This document shows, piece after piece, positions 1 through 29,637 of a DNA stretch of 64,000 bases (positions within the stretch are counted from its first letter, which is position 1; each line of letters starts with the position of its first letter). Both the position numbers and the translations under genes were made by a program. Source of the DNA: Apostichopus japonicus (Eukaryota > Echinodermata > Holothuroidea > Aspidochirotida > Stichopodidae). A model generated the notes under the pieces. That model made no database searches, was not told the origin of the DNA, and saw only the letters and a list, made by a program, of their open reading frames with translations. The stretch is from NCBI RefSeq assembly GCF_037975245.1, contig NC_092573.1:22287265-22351264 (forward strand), in the 5' to 3' direction.

Positions 1-916
1 CCGTGAGAAACACCTATTGATAATCCATGAAACTACTTATAATCCATGAAAATACAATAGTTTCAGGTATGTAACTTGGTATTACAATATTTTCGAATTT
101 TGTTTTGACTTATTTATTCTAAAGGATATCATTGGTATTTGTGGAACAAAATACAAACTATTCGTTTGCTTCGTGGTTAAAATCGTGTTTTGTGTACTTT
201 AAAATGGAGTATGATTTTATGCTATATCAATATCGTTGTTGCTTGCTGCTAGAAAGTAAGTCTTCTTGTTCGGGTTATCAATAGAGAACAAGTGAAATAA
301 ATATGTTATCCGAAAACTAGAAATAATTTACTTTCAGAAGGTGACGTTCACCCCACCACATAATCAATTGCATATATAGGCCTATGTTTTCGTGTTTCTA
401 TAAATTTTCTTCTATAACTACCTGATTGATATTCATGTAATAACGCGATTCGTCCAGAAGAATTAGACCTAAACTTTCCAAACTTATCTTAAATTTGCAG
501 AGACTTAGCTTGTAATGTAGACATCTCCATTGTCTGAATGATGTTGTATCGAAGATTATTTTATTTAACTCGGAGTTCTTTGTTATCTCTCTCATCTCTC
601 TCTAAAGATATATTGCGGTTAATTGCTTCCCTGCATATTGATTAAATCGTAATCATAAAAACTTTTCTTTCTGATAGGCAGAATCGTCTCATTTTGTCAA
701 AGTAGATATAAAGTATTTACATTCATTATATACAGTTCATCTATATACACAAACCGGGCTTGCTTAGATCGTAATTCACGGTCACGCTCTACAACCAGAA
801 AAAGGCAAACAATATACAAGTTTATTATTATCAAAGGCATGATAACATCATGAAAACAAGTGTTCCATAAAATTAGGTACTTGTTAATTCAATTGTTCAA
901 ATAAAAAATGGGTAAA

Positions 917-959
917 TGATATATATATATATATATATAGGCCTATATGAATATTTATC

Positions 960-991
<32 letters not shown>

Positions 992-1024
992 GGCATATAT
1001 GTATATTTATATATATATATTTAC
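917..1024. repeat. (TA)n microsatellite with AGGCCTA interruptions
   Basis: Alternating TA broken by AGGCCTATA, AGGCATATA and ATTTAT units. Confidence 0.9.
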
Positions 1025-2637
1025 ATTTATATACCACAAGAATGAGGTATAATTAGGTATAAGCCTAAATAGGCCTATGTATTTCTGTTGTAGGCATCCC
1101 ACATATAATACCTGCATATATATGTAATCTGGGCCCATCTCACATCTGCGTGAACGCATTCGAAAGGAATTAGAAAAATGTTGTCGTCCACGAAGAACGA
1201 CTTACGTTATAAAATAATCAGATTGTGTAATACAAACTGTTTGGACTTTGAAGAATATTGACTTACCAGAATAGAGTAACGGTAAAGTGCATCTTAGTAC
1301 CGAGCAATGATCGCCAAGATAAATCCCACGTATGTAGTAACAACATACTGGCAACTTGAGATAAAACGACTGGCTGTGTTCAAAGTCTTTGCACAGACTC
1401 CCAAAAGACGTTTTTTTTTATAGTATGATCCTGCAAGACTTATTTGCTGGAGCAATCGCTTTTAATCAATAACATACACATCCCGAGCAGGAAGCAATCC
1501 AACCACTAAAAAATCATCGTAAAAAAAAAAATACCGATATGTCATCCTGAAAAAATAGTTATAGACATTTTTTCGGACATCACGATGTGGTGGTGCATGA
1601 TGGGTCGTGAAGATAAAAAGCTCATCAAACTGAAATCCTAAAATCAGATTTGAACGGGATCGTCCGCTGGGTGCCAATCAGATTAAGCCGTTGCACGTTC
1701 TGTTGATTTTAACACGTCTAAAAATGTCATTCATTCCTTTCAGGTTCGATGTATTTTTTTTAAAACATTCCAGTTTGACTAAGTTGAAGCGCCTCCTTTT
1801 TTTTCTTTTTGGTTATCCTAACATGGGTTTTACCTCTTTAGTATGTCAACTGTAGGAGGTATTGGTAAGTGGAAAATCTACCTTGTAATAGTAACACCTC
1901 TGGTGACCAAGATGAATGTGACGGGTAGACGAATAAGACTCCTGAGGTACACTCCTCAATGGGATTCCAAAAAGCACTCAGGCGTGTCTGCTTTTATGAG
2001 CGAATTTTTTTTCCTCGAGTCTGTCGTTTTCTTTCTCCTTTCTGCGTTTTTTTTTATTTCTTTCTTTCTTTCTTTTTCGCGTTTACACAAAAATTAATTC
2101 CTTTCCTGTTTTAACAAAGTTTGGTATTTTCCAGGACCTTAGCACCAAAACTCAAGAAATCATCCGAAAAAAATATATCCAAAACGTTTTTTTTTTCAAG
2201 CTCCTAAGAACGAAGTGATCGACTTGGAAAGAGAAACTATACGGTCTGTAATATTTATATTCCTCTTCTTCTTTCAATTATTTTGTTAATTTCACTTCCA
2301 AAACAAAACTTGTAAAAAGACTTTACAAGACGTTCCCTCGCCGTCGAACGAAATGAGGTATATTCCAGAATTCACTATACTCTGTGAGGAACGAACGAGA
2401 GAAAAAATGACAATATTTCTTTAAAACTTCCCTCCCGTGCATGCACGATTGCACCAGTTCATATTAATATCAATTTAGAGAACATATAAGACTACAGGTC
2501 AGAGACGACAAACACCTCCTTCAGTTTATGATATATGCCCATAAATTTCGCACGTCGCTTGCTAAAACCAACAGCCCTGGGCGGACTAAGTATATTCTGT
2601 TGTATCTAAAAACTGCCTTGTTTGTATATAGTGATAG

Positions 2638-2639
<2 letters not shown>

Positions 2640-2727
<88 letters not shown>
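2640..2727. repeat. (TA)n microsatellite, about 88 bp, nearly perfect
   Basis: Uninterrupted TA dinucleotides. They create a false open frame with an Ile-Tyr run. Confidence 0.95.
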
Positions 2728-2732
<5 letters not shown>

Positions 2733-5439
2733 TAAACCGCTCTAGAAAAATCGTGCTTCGCGCAGAGTCCGAATAACGTATCTATGATCACAGGTTCCTA
2801 TGCGCGTTCAACGTCACCAAGGGTACCATATATACTACTATTCGTTGACAAGGAGATGTTAAAACTGGTGTTAAGAAAAGCCTAAGGAGGGACCGAGATG
2901 TTATTATAGGTGTTCAACAGACGATACGATGATGATATAAAGTGTCAGTAAGAACTTTAGACCTACTTTGTTTCACCGTCAAAATGCGACAAATGCGCAG
3001 TTTACCTTGACTCTATACACGAACCACGATACTCTGATATTCAATGAGTGAAATTATTGACTAAGTGTCTTGCTTGTTGAAAGATTCGACAGCGATACTG
3101 CTTGTAGTACCTTAACGGAAATGTACGGCATGAAAAACCCAGCCTGCCTGCTGGCATTCCATTCAAACCCTTGGAGAACAGTGTATATGACGTTAAGAGA
3201 CGCTGAGACGAGTTACTGTTCGAAGATCGGGACGAAAGTGTTCGTCATACTGCTGGTATAGGGCAGAAGAAACTCGTAAATCACCAGCATGGCTAACCTA
3301 ACATAACACCATCGCTTCGAAGTATTGACTTTTTATGATACATTGTGGAATTGGAGTGCATAGGCCTGCCAGGAAATCAACATGTAACCTAAACGCCCTG
3401 GTATAGCGCAGTATATATACCTACCCCTGGTTCCCAGTTACCGACCATTTCACATGCGTATATATAAGTTGGATGTCCCGAAACCCTAAGTGGGTTACAT
3501 ATCTTCGTTGTATCACAAAATAATAACTATATATGATAAAATGTTCATCTCAGGAGAGTTAAAGTAGCAATCCCACTTACGCAACAACACCTATAAGTAT
3601 ACCAATAACGCTTTCTAATGGGATCGTTATTGTTGCTAAGATAACATTTTTACCAAAAAATGACATAAATAGTTATAATATGATATTTGTTATGGCCTGA
3701 CGAAGGATATGCTATACTTGTCCCAAACTTGTAAGAAAAGTTATCAATTTATCACCTTCAGATTCCAAGTGAAGAAAATATTACTCATCACCTCGTGATT
3801 GTCGATGTGCTGTTTCTTTACTCATAATGTACACAACGTACGTAAAATATTCATCCCAAAACACTGCAGGGTCATCATGCTATAATTCCATTGTCTGCAG
3901 CAAACGTTGTTCGTTCGTCCGTCCGTCAGTTGGTATGTGTCCTAATCTCCGACTAGTTTACCTTTGTGAATGAAGAGATTTATCTAAGGTATACATGGAC
4001 CTGTTGGTCTCATCCAACACGTTACAGATTTTGTGATGCAATTTACCATTTAGCAAGTCAGGCAAGACTAATATAGGCTTGCGAAATGGGAACCGGACGG
4101 TAAATGAGTTACTACAAGGTATTGAACCACTGGGAAAGGACTTTGGATCTTAAAAGTCGGTAGCGGAAGGTTGCTTAAATTTCGTTTGTTTTAGTCCCTA
4201 TAAGCCTAATGAGCGATGGATGCAGTGAGGTTATTGTGGGCAACTGTATTGTGTACCCAACAAAGCTAATAAGTAAACAGAGGAGTCATTGATACAGCAA
4301 AATTAACGAATTTCATCACCACCCTTTCGATTTAACGATTGCAAGCCTGGACGATGTTAGTGTATATACCTACACGTCACTATAGATATCGACATTGCAG
4401 GGAATTGGAGGTATGTTATGGGTAAATACCACATTTAACGTGGGAAAAGAGAGATACATCCGACTAACGCACGAATATTATTCCGTTGCTTAGATATAAA
4501 ATTGTGAAATTTTAAATTTTACGTGGTATAGCACAGTGTGCATTATTTTTTCTTTGAAATTTTACACTATCTTTGACGGTATATTAAACTGTCGCTTTGT
4601 TTTTTAGTTATTCAATAAGAAGCCCTCCATAATTAAAATATTGTGGTATGTATGAGACTATAGTATAAGACAGAGATCTGATTTAATATTCTACAAGGGC
4701 CAGGATCAAACAGGAATAAAACATAGGCTATATAAAATCTACACCTAGATTTGTGTACGGTTTACATGGTAGACCAGTATTGGTGCTACAAGCTTCAAGA
4801 CATAAAGGGTTAGCACATGATCCAATTAAGCGAAAGATTGTCGGCTGATTTCAATTTCTCTGGTCGGATTTAAATCTTTCATGGTATACAGATTCGACCT
4901 GCGGGCCGACTATAATGGGAAACCCCTGGTTCCCCAGACCGTCGTTGCAACCGTAACTAGCCTTGTGGTTCTTTTTTGAGGTTAACTGCGGGTACTATGC
5001 GTGCACCACACTGGTTGCACTTTAAGATAAATATCTAATTGCTTGGAGGTATTTGTAGATTTGATACAGTCAGCAATTTCGACACGACTATACCGCCCAT
5101 AGACGCTGACACTTTCACAGGCTTTACAACCTTGGTACAACAATTATGTATGCATGTATGTGGCGAAACACGAAATACATTCGAGAACCGATTTCCGGCT
5201 CATATACCATGTTTTAATTTACATGTATAGTGTCTGTGAAGTATCTGTGAAGTATATATTTTCTGTCAGTAGCCTATACGGTGTAGGTTGAAATGAATAC
5301 TGTAGAATATTGGCGGCGTCTAACAGCATGTAGCTAGAGCGACTATTGCGTTAAAATAAAAGAGGGCGGCAGAACTGAAACTTTACCTTCAGATGTGTTC
5401 GATTGACGGAACATAACGTGACACTTTATACTAACTTTT

Positions 5440-5600
5440 AGATAAATCAACAACAACAACATAATGACTGAGGAAAAGTACCCCAAAAATAAATTGAAAG
5501 CGAGAATAAATTACCGGCCGGAATGCGATTCGAACCTGCGACCTCATGACTTTCAAATCCGGTGCCATGTTAACAACTGACTTACCAAGCCCTCGGTTGG
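5440..5600 (-). mobile_element. tRNA-derived SINE-like copy
   Basis: On the minus strand a perfect pol III box B (GGTTCGAATC, plus 5527-5536) lies 40 bases below a box A-like TGGTAAGTCAG (plus 5577-5587). Between them is an anticodon-like TTTGAAA. The body ends CATTCCGGCCGG without a mature tRNA acceptor stem pairing, and the downstream part ends in a (GTT)n-like tail at plus 5450-5462. This is the organisation of a tRNA-derived SINE rather than a working tRNA. No target duplication was identified. Confidence 0.55.
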
Positions 5601-6125
5601 TGGCGGTCCTTTTACAACGATGTCTTGGAGAGGGGGCTGGGAGGGGGTACCACTCATAAGCCACATACTTTGCATATTTTGTTGCTAGGCACCACAGCCC
5701 AGTTTCATTTTATACAACCCAGAAAAGCGGCATGGAAGGAATGTCGAGAGAAATTCGTCTTTTTGGCAAAACTATAACTTTATATTAATTAACAACAGAA
5801 AATTGAACGGAAAATTCAAAACAGAAATTAAAGAACGAAAGGATGTTTTGCTAGCTTAGATGTGAATCGGCGAGGCTGACCTTGGGGTTAAAATTCCTGA
5901 TTAACAAAAAAACTTCCAAAGTTTACTAGAAAAGGTATATGCAAATGAGTTAAAAGATAAAGAAAATGAGCTACAGACCACGTTAGTAAACAGTGAGCGA
6001 TTCTTACATTTTAGTCCATAAAACCGTTTTCATTAGGTTAAACGCTCATATATACACAGCTAATATATTAAATTTAATTGAGTTCCTGATACTGTTTGCT
6101 GGTTCAATTTTATTAATGTATGTAT

Positions 6126-6223
6126 TTACGACGATTATTTCTACTCATGCGCATCAAGTTATTACGGCGATTATTTCTACTCATGCACATTAAGTTATTA
6201 CGACGATTATCTCTACTCATGCG
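6126..6223. repeat. three tandem copies of a 35-36 bp unit
   Basis: TTACGACGATTATTTCTACT-type units start near 6126, 6162 and 6197 and differ by a few substitutions. Confidence 0.85.
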
Positions 6224-8202
6224 AATGTTTGTAACGTAATGCAGCAGCTTCTTACAGTAACATTATAAAATTTAAATGTAGTTCTATAGAACAACGCTTA
6301 CTATAGTATGTAGCTTAGCATAAATATCATCGTATAACCGTATTTGTGAACGTAAAGTATAAAAACACTTTGATTTAACCGAATCGACTATTTATTGCTA
6401 CAATGCGACACTATTTCAAAAAGGGGGCGCTGTTGCATTTAACAGTGTAAACGCTTGACACTTAAAAGAGTTGTTCAGAGTTGCTTTGATATTTTTCGAG
6501 AAAAATACATGAAAGCAAAAATACTTCACCAAAGCAAACACTCATATGAAAGTACAGGTTAAGAGGAAATGACGTTTGGAAATTACCTCAATTAACATCC
6601 AAACTTAAATGGGTACGAACATGGCTATGACGTCACGGATTCGCAGGCGTTGACATAAGGCTTCAAACATTCCAAAGAAGTATTTGTAATTTTAAATTCC
6701 TTTCACTGATTACAACTTGTATTGGTCCATTCTTTTATCGGAAGTTGACTTATTCACAGATTAGAGGTAAACGTGAATGAGCCTCTCAATTTTATTGATT
6801 ACTTATTGTCTTTAAGCACCGATAATTATCTTCATTAACTTCACGGGACTTCTCTATTACGCTCTGTTATAAGTCATAACACTACGTAAATAGGGCACTA
6901 CATTTATGTAGAGGTAAATGGTCTGAAATCTTGCTATCCTGTAATTGTTATAGAAACTGGCTTTGTTTTTTTTTGAAACAGGGCCCAGCGATAGAGGAGG
7001 CCATAGAAATAATTTGGGCTGACTGGACAGAGTATAAATTCGTCACGTCACAACCATGAGATCGTATGCATAAATTGTGTGAACTTGAGGTAAGTTTCAA
7101 ATGTCATTTTCTCTCAATCTGTAAATCAGATATGTATATGTGTTGGTCAGTTGGTGAAGTGTTGTTTAGTAATTTTCTGGTTACCTTTCATTAATATGAA
7201 ATACCCCTGGACCAGTCTTTTCATGGTAAGCCTATACGATATATAGGACAAAATCTTGTGATGCATGTTTTTTCAAAATCTTCTAATTTACGATGATGCC
7301 TTTATTAAACCTATGAGGAAGGGAAGCAATGAACCTTAAAGAGGAAACGAATGCTGAGTTGTGATCGGGAGGGGTGTTGGGGTAGGGCTGAGGGAAGGGA
7401 ATATCATGATGTGGCCTTATCGTTCATCGAATAAAAGGAAAGGGAAGGAGAAAACAAAACAAAACAAAGTAGCAAAACAATGCACTCAAATTATGACAAG
7501 TCGAGAAAAACTAATTTTTTATAGCAGTTTACAAACACGTGTGTATAGGTCTAGGCAATTGTCAATGCGCTGTTCAAGTTACACAAGAGATATAGGGAGA
7601 TGATAGATGGATTGGGGGGGGGGGGGCAAGGGGGTTGAGGGAGCAGCATTTTCTCAAGGGGTTCTTGGATGGAGGTCGGTTCGTCGTAAGTACAAATAGT
7701 TTTAAAATTTATTCCTTAATTCCTTTGTCTCTAATTAGGTTGGGTGTAGTTCAATGTACTGTATTGGTTTCTGGAATCCGGTCCCCAGACACATTATGCC
7801 AGCACTTATCTAGCATAGCGATATATTGGACAGTGAAATGTTTCCTCCGGGGAAAATTAGACATCTGTAATAACCAGTACATCCAATGTAGTCTTCGTAT
7901 ACAAAACATTCATAGATGTCCCCCATATAACACTCTTCATGTTCGTGCTTCACCAACTGTCATGAGAGGAGCGTCTCTTCAGAGAAATACAAGAATTCTT
8001 TTCATTAATTACTGTCAGTTGTAATAGAGTTATAATCTTATGTAAGTTGACGTCACACACTATAACATTTGCTTAAGTTATTGCCAGGGTTGTTGAATCG
8101 ACTCAGACTCGAATCACAATTTGTCTTGACTTGTGACTTGACTTGACCTGAATTTATTTGACTAAAATGATAACGCCAAATGAAGAGGGAGGTATGACTA
8201 CA

Positions 8203-8219
8203 TTTATTCAACATTTATT
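8203..8219 (-). promoter_or_regulatory. candidate polyadenylation signals of the SLC22 gene
   Basis: Two AATAAA hexamers on the minus strand (read as TTTATT at 8203-8208 and 8214-8219) lie about 400 bases past the transporter stop codon. Position and strand fit a 3' UTR end, but the region is AT-rich and chance occurrence is likely. Confidence 0.25.
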
Positions 8220-8618
8220 CCACGTCAGAAGCTTAACTTCCCATCCTCTGGTTATAAATGAGGAAAATTCGGCGCCGGTTCGTTACATTTAAAGTTAGGT
8301 TTGGCGGCGTGCTTGTCCTAACAAACTATCGCGGGGTGTTGCCACGGCAACCAAGATGGTACTGTTGCTCAACGTCAGCCGTCGTCAAGAAACAGCTTTT
8401 TCTTGTGTTTCCATCACGACCCACCATTTTCTACATCTTTTATCATCTAAAATGAGCCCCACTGGAACCTTTCAAATATAGTTAATTATAGAAGATATAT
8501 AATTTTCGAGGACCATAATATATTTTTTCTTTGGGCAAAAAGAAACAAATTTAAGTATTTTTGTATATATATATATATATATATAGCTCAGTTAAACAAA
8601 CTGAAAGTGTATTTAGAA

Positions 8619-24054
<15,436 letters not shown>

Positions 24055-25881
24055 TTTTATAAGGTGACGTATGGCGATTGGGTCTGACAAACTTGGACTG
24101 ACGTTACTGCAATCAGCTCATAATAAAATCTGCGATTGAAACAAAGTCTACTAATCTGAATAATTGTCGAAAGAAACCGAAGCCTATGAGGTGATCCAAC
24201 ATACAACTATTGTGCCAGTTTGTATAGAAGTATATACAGTACGGTATCAATACGCAATCTTGTGTAAGAATTAGAGAAAGACTTCTGTTTCATGTCGATT
24301 TACAATACAAGAAATCGACTTGTTGTTTACCGTGGTGTCCTTATACCTCCATTGACCTTTGCTCATTGAACTGACCACTATACTAGCGGCGAAGACAAAC
24401 AATTGTTGACTGCTGTAAAATGACGATGGTATCTATTGGAAAGATTTCGAAGGTGAAGCAAACTATAGCCATTGAATACAAGGTACTTACTGTATGATAA
24501 ACTACTCCGCGTCAACAGTGAACAAACATCTTTCTCCGTTCCCGGGAGATGTCTTGTACTTCACTATAGCTCATTTTAAAGACTTGAACAAGTCTAAAAT
24601 GACATCACAGAACCAACTTAGTGTCTGAATAGTTCATGGTATTGTTCTGTATATACTTTTGTTAACATTTAGTATGAATATTAACAGTTTTTTGGGAGCT
24701 CATTGTCTTCTATTGTTCTTTACTGTTGTTTTTCTTTTTGCACTCTTTATAGCCGCGACGCTTGATTACTAATTAACCAAACATTACTTAATTTATGTAT
24801 CTAATGGATATCTGGTGAAATATGGAAATCGTTCCCTTAACATACCTACTTTAAAACAACCATATGCATGCCCTATAGGCTACCTATTTGTAATATTAAA
24901 TGGCCTAATTTAGTACCTACCTTAATTACAGCCCCAGTGCAATGCAGAATCCAAACTGAAAACGGCTGGAATACATCATGTCCTCTTGTGTAAAGATTTC
25001 GCGTCCTCACACATTAGCCCCATTTGTAGCCTATAAGTATGTATGGACTTATTACTAATAATTATATACATACTTATGAGTCGATCGAATGTATGGTATG
25101 TTACACGTCTCTCTTATACTGCAAGAAACCATATACGCTATCCTATCACAAGATAGGCCTATATATAACAAAAGGGTATAACTTGAGTCTATATATACGG
25201 AGGCCACTAATAATCCCGTGATTCCTTTTGTATTGCCGCACGCAAGTTGAATTACTACAATAGCGAGGTGAGTCCCTTGTAGTGACCAGTATAAGTTCGT
25301 TTATGATCGATATAGTAAAGGATCTGAAAAGGCACCAGAAGTATAGGTGAATGAAGAGCCTATACCGTAGAGAAATATAGCCGGGAAAGAGAAGGGACCA
25401 TGCGTGGGAATGTACCGTATATACTGCCAGCCACTATACAAAGCAGGGATCGGAGAGTTTACTTCAAAAACAGTAACGCTAAGCAGCATGCGATGACAAC
25501 AGGCAATATCAAAGAATGAGATATAGGTCTACCATGTGTGTTTTAATGACATGCAGAAACTATGCAAAATATATGTAAATTTACCACAGTCAATAAGAAA
25601 TATTACAGACACGGTCTTGCTGTTTAGGTTTGTTGCTCAGTTAAATTTAAAAATTGTGACTGCATTTCCACAGGCGTTGTTTTTTTTTAAATGCCAATGA
25701 AGGCAAAGGAAAAGGGACGCGTTATTTGTGCAATAATGCTGTCTGTCACAGAAGCTGATTCAACATCGAATAACGTTTCCTATACCTCTTGACACTACGA
25801 GAGGCATGTGAGCCTGGGCCTTGGAGGGAACAGGCCTATACTAGTAAGTAATGTGTTCCCTGCCGCTGTGATGTGATAGAG

Positions 25882-26401
25882 CAGGGTTTCCCTAACTCTA
25901 TCCCCCCCCCCCACGAAGCCCCTGTAGATGTCAGAGTTGTCCACGAACTCCCAACTAACTTTTCGAGACACGATCTGAGTCATTATTATACTATAATACG
26001 CATAACAGTGCTTCGTAAAAGATCAAGTTCATAGTGTAGGCCTAATATTGTAATGGAAAAAAAAACAAGAGATGAACAAATGTTTATTTGGAAACTTCAA
26101 GATCAGCTCTTTATCTTCACGACGTACTGTCATGCGTACACCTACTTCACTAAAGCCATGCGGCCTGTGTCTGTTTCATAATTCAGTTATTTACCACATG
26201 CACGGTACGGTACTTTTATGGCAACATATGCGTATGGAACGCGAAAAGACTTTGTCGATAGGTACGACATTGTACATTACTTAATTATATGATATATCAG
26301 TACTATAGTACTCTAGTTTTAACTTTCAGAAACGTCTCACGAACCCCCTGGGATGGACACCCGCACCGCATGCGGATTACATCCCAGTTAGGGAACCCTT
26401 G
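25882..26401 (+). mobile_element. hAT-like non-autonomous DNA transposon, copy 1
   Basis: Starts CAGGGTTTCCCTAACT and ends in the inverse AGTTAGGGAACCCTTG. The 8-bp flanks TGATAGAG and TTATAGAG match at 7 of 8 positions and fit the hAT target pattern nTnnnnAn. The 520-bp interior has no transposase. It matches 53339-53701 in inverted orientation. Confidence 0.8.
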
Positions 26402-27915
26402 TTATAGAGAGTGCACAACTATATGCGTAAGTATATATATATATTAAATATGGTATATTGATGTGTCATGAACCCATGCACACGGCACAACAATGTGAAA
26501 GAAAATAGGGCACATAATATCTATTTATAAATGAGCATAGCTATGAACCGCAGTTCTACCGCATATTATTTAGGCAGCACATATTTGGTATCATGTTTTA
26601 TTGTAAAAAAAAAGGAAAAGTTTATGAAATTTCATGGGTATACTCCGAAACTATTTGAATTGGATTTTTCATCTCTGCGTGATCTTGTTATTATTACAAA
26701 TGCTGCCAAAAATAAAAAAAAATAAAGATGTGTCCATCAGGATGAAAAGATCACTTAATGGTGATGACAAAACATCCTCTGTATAATGCACCTAAATTGT
26801 CTTCTAATTAAAAAAAAATTAATCTTGCCGAAAGTATAGAATACAATCATCCAGCAATTATTTGATTTACCGTGCTGTAATCTTTACTCAAACAAAGCAC
26901 ATGAACGTTTGGACCAACTTATTCTTTGTAAAATCCTTTTTATGATTGTTTTCTATATTTATCTGGAATAAAAAAAATGAAATGAAATAGATAAAAAAAC
27001 ATGTTGACATCAATATTAAATTTATAAACTGGCACGTAAAATAAAATAAAAACATCCTCAATAAGGGATATCGAAGACTTGTATGCTGGAATGGTATCAC
27101 GTGGTACATACATTTACTGGATGTAGCGTGCAAACATTTACAGTCGATATCTGATTCGATCTAGAGTGCTCCGTCGCGGTATCACAAGAGTAAATAAAAC
27201 TTACGTCTCTAATGCAATGAATCTATGGTATTTTATTAACATAGCGCCATCATATCACTTGAGATGCAATGGAGATCGCCTGAGTTTAATAGATGGCGTG
27301 ATCTAAATTTAAATTATACAATCGCGTGAAAGCGCTCGCCAACATGCAAAAACACGTCTGAAGAACTTTCATACATTACTGGACCGTTACTGACTGGTTC
27401 ACGGGTCCTAGAAATAACCCTATAACATATCTCTGATGGATCCAGTTATGTAGTTTCGCGGAACTGATATATCACATATTAAACGTTCCTTCACACACAA
27501 GGTGAAAGAATAAATGTGCAATCATCGAGCTTCATGTACTTGATTTTCTATCTTTCACTTTATTTTATACATAGTTTTATTTATTCCCTGCTATGCAGAT
27601 GGGTTTATCAAATGCCCGGATTTCAAATAATGAATCTTTTAACATAAGCTAATGCCCTGCATTTGTTTCAGTGTCAACACTGTGAAGATTCTACTGTGAA
27701 ATTATACAAGTGATACCAAGAGAAAGTAAACGGTTTTAGATCCTATTTGACACAATGATATCACAAATTTAATAAAATGACAGCCCTGAGATACAAATTT
27801 GATATTTCTTACCTATTTGGGTGAGTTGTGCTTCACAGAGATCTCTTTCATGTAAGCCAAAGATGGTTTAGTATATCCCTTTAATGCATGTTTTGCAAAC
27901 GAACCTTCACATATT

Positions 27916-28070
<155 letters not shown>

Positions 28071-29344
28071 GTTAAGTCTGTCGACACAAGGGAGTCAGTG
28101 GGGTTTTCTTCAGGGGGGGGGGGGGGTGGGGAGTTATGAAAATTTTTCTGATATGTTGGTCGACAATTCGTCAAACAATATCGCAATCCAAAGCACTCCA
28201 TTGGGAGCAGGAGAACAATTATTAATGTTACGCATGATTAAAATGGTTCCAAGTTCACTCCAGTGGTCCGATCACAGACGTTGAATGAAAATAGTTGCAT
28301 GTATGAAGGTGGTAAATAAATTTGACGGGCATTTACAAGTATTTTAGGTCTTTTTCTCAAGTAGGACTTTTGCCCATTACTACTCTCACCGTGACAATTA
28401 TGTTTTTAAATGTTGGGGGTTCCAATGTCAATTAATTTCATGGAGTATGATCCTCCGTTATATAAATGTTTATACTTCAATGTTGACGTTGTCCCCCCCC
28501 CCCTCCCCCCCCCCCGCCTCCGCCATGTTACGTTTGCACGAATCATGAATCAACCTTCCACAAACCTTTTCTTTTCTATTTTCTATTTTTACCGTTTTCT
28601 TTTCCGTAATTGAGTCAGTATATGTAATGAAGACAGCAGAGACTAAACAAACTGCCTCCAGCAGCAAATTACAACAACAAAAAAAAACTGATATTTTAGA
28701 GATACTTTAAACATTTTAAGCGGATATCGTCCAATTTAACGACAGTTTCAAGTTGCAAGTTTATGACTGCAATAGTGATACCAAAGCAAGACGGAAACAA
28801 GGAGGTAAGAGTGTACACATGCACGCAGAGAGCGGTCATAAAAAGAATTGGCTGATTGGTTGGGGATTATAAATATTTTGTTACATGATTCAAAGTGGAA
28901 AGACATGGATATCTCAAACATAAATATTAAAAGTATATCTGTAACTAAAGACCCATGTCGTGAAAAGTATTTTGCTTTAAGTAACGATAACAACGATTTT
29001 AGGATAAAATTTCATTTACATATTTCTGGCAGGTGGCATTGCATTAAAGGAGATATCGGATGAAATGTATAGTCTAGCGCCAAAATGCATACGTGAACAA
29101 ACTTAAAGAATCACTTTAATCGATAATGTGTATGTGTAATGAATGTTGTAGCCAATTAAAACCATGCTGATAGTCCAACCTGTAATTTAGAATCAGTATT
29201 TCAGTTTTGAGAAGGGACCCCTTTAACAGCTAAAGTTAATCAATGAAAGCGACTGGACTACGTAGTCTAATATGCAGACTATTTGATGTAACACAAAACT
29301 CAATTGGAATCCATTTGCTTACAAAATGTACTACACAGCACCCG

Positions 29345-29637
29345 ATACACATAGAGAACACAGTTACTACTGTAAATCTTAAAGTTTTGTACCACAGTAG
29401 AAACTGGATCGTGCTATAAATCGGTAGCATGTGCTATTAGGATTACAATAAGAACTGAGGATATGTGTAATTCCATGAAATTCAATTGTTGGGATTTGTT
29501 GGAATTACACATATCCTCAGTTCTTACTGTAATCCTAATAGCACATGCTACCGATTTATCAGATTTGTCAGCACAATCCAGTATTAACTGTGGTACAAAA
29601 CTTTAAGATTTACAGTAGTTACTGTAATCTCTGTGTG
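29345..29637. mobile_element. foldback palindrome with about 130-bp arms
   Basis: Left arm 29345-29474 is the inverse of 29501-29637. The inner 56 bp (29419-29474 against 29501-29556) differ at a single base, with a spacer of about 26 bp. The right arm carries a small extra insertion near 29557-29572. This is the form of a foldback MITE; no coding frame and no clear target duplication. Confidence 0.75.

Larger units (their letters stand above)
1..8202. other. left flank with no recognisable gene
   Basis: I found no open frame with family-like sequence and no convincing exon on either strand. Contents are AT-rich unique sequence, (TA)n tracts near 917-1024 and 2640-2727, a 36-bp triplicate near 6126 and a SINE-like copy near 5440-5600. 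A degenerate TGACTTG-rich patch at 8098-8160 looks like subterminal transposon repeats but has no partner that I can see. Confidence 0.5.

Noticed and set aside
5513-5597. Functional tRNA gene
   Set aside because: Box A and B-like words are present, but the arms do not pair as a proper cloverleaf and the acceptor stem is absent.
7635-8024. 129-residue plus-strand open frame
   Set aside because: Starts near a poly-G run; composition and lack of splice context do not support a gene, though a decayed transposon fragment cannot be excluded.
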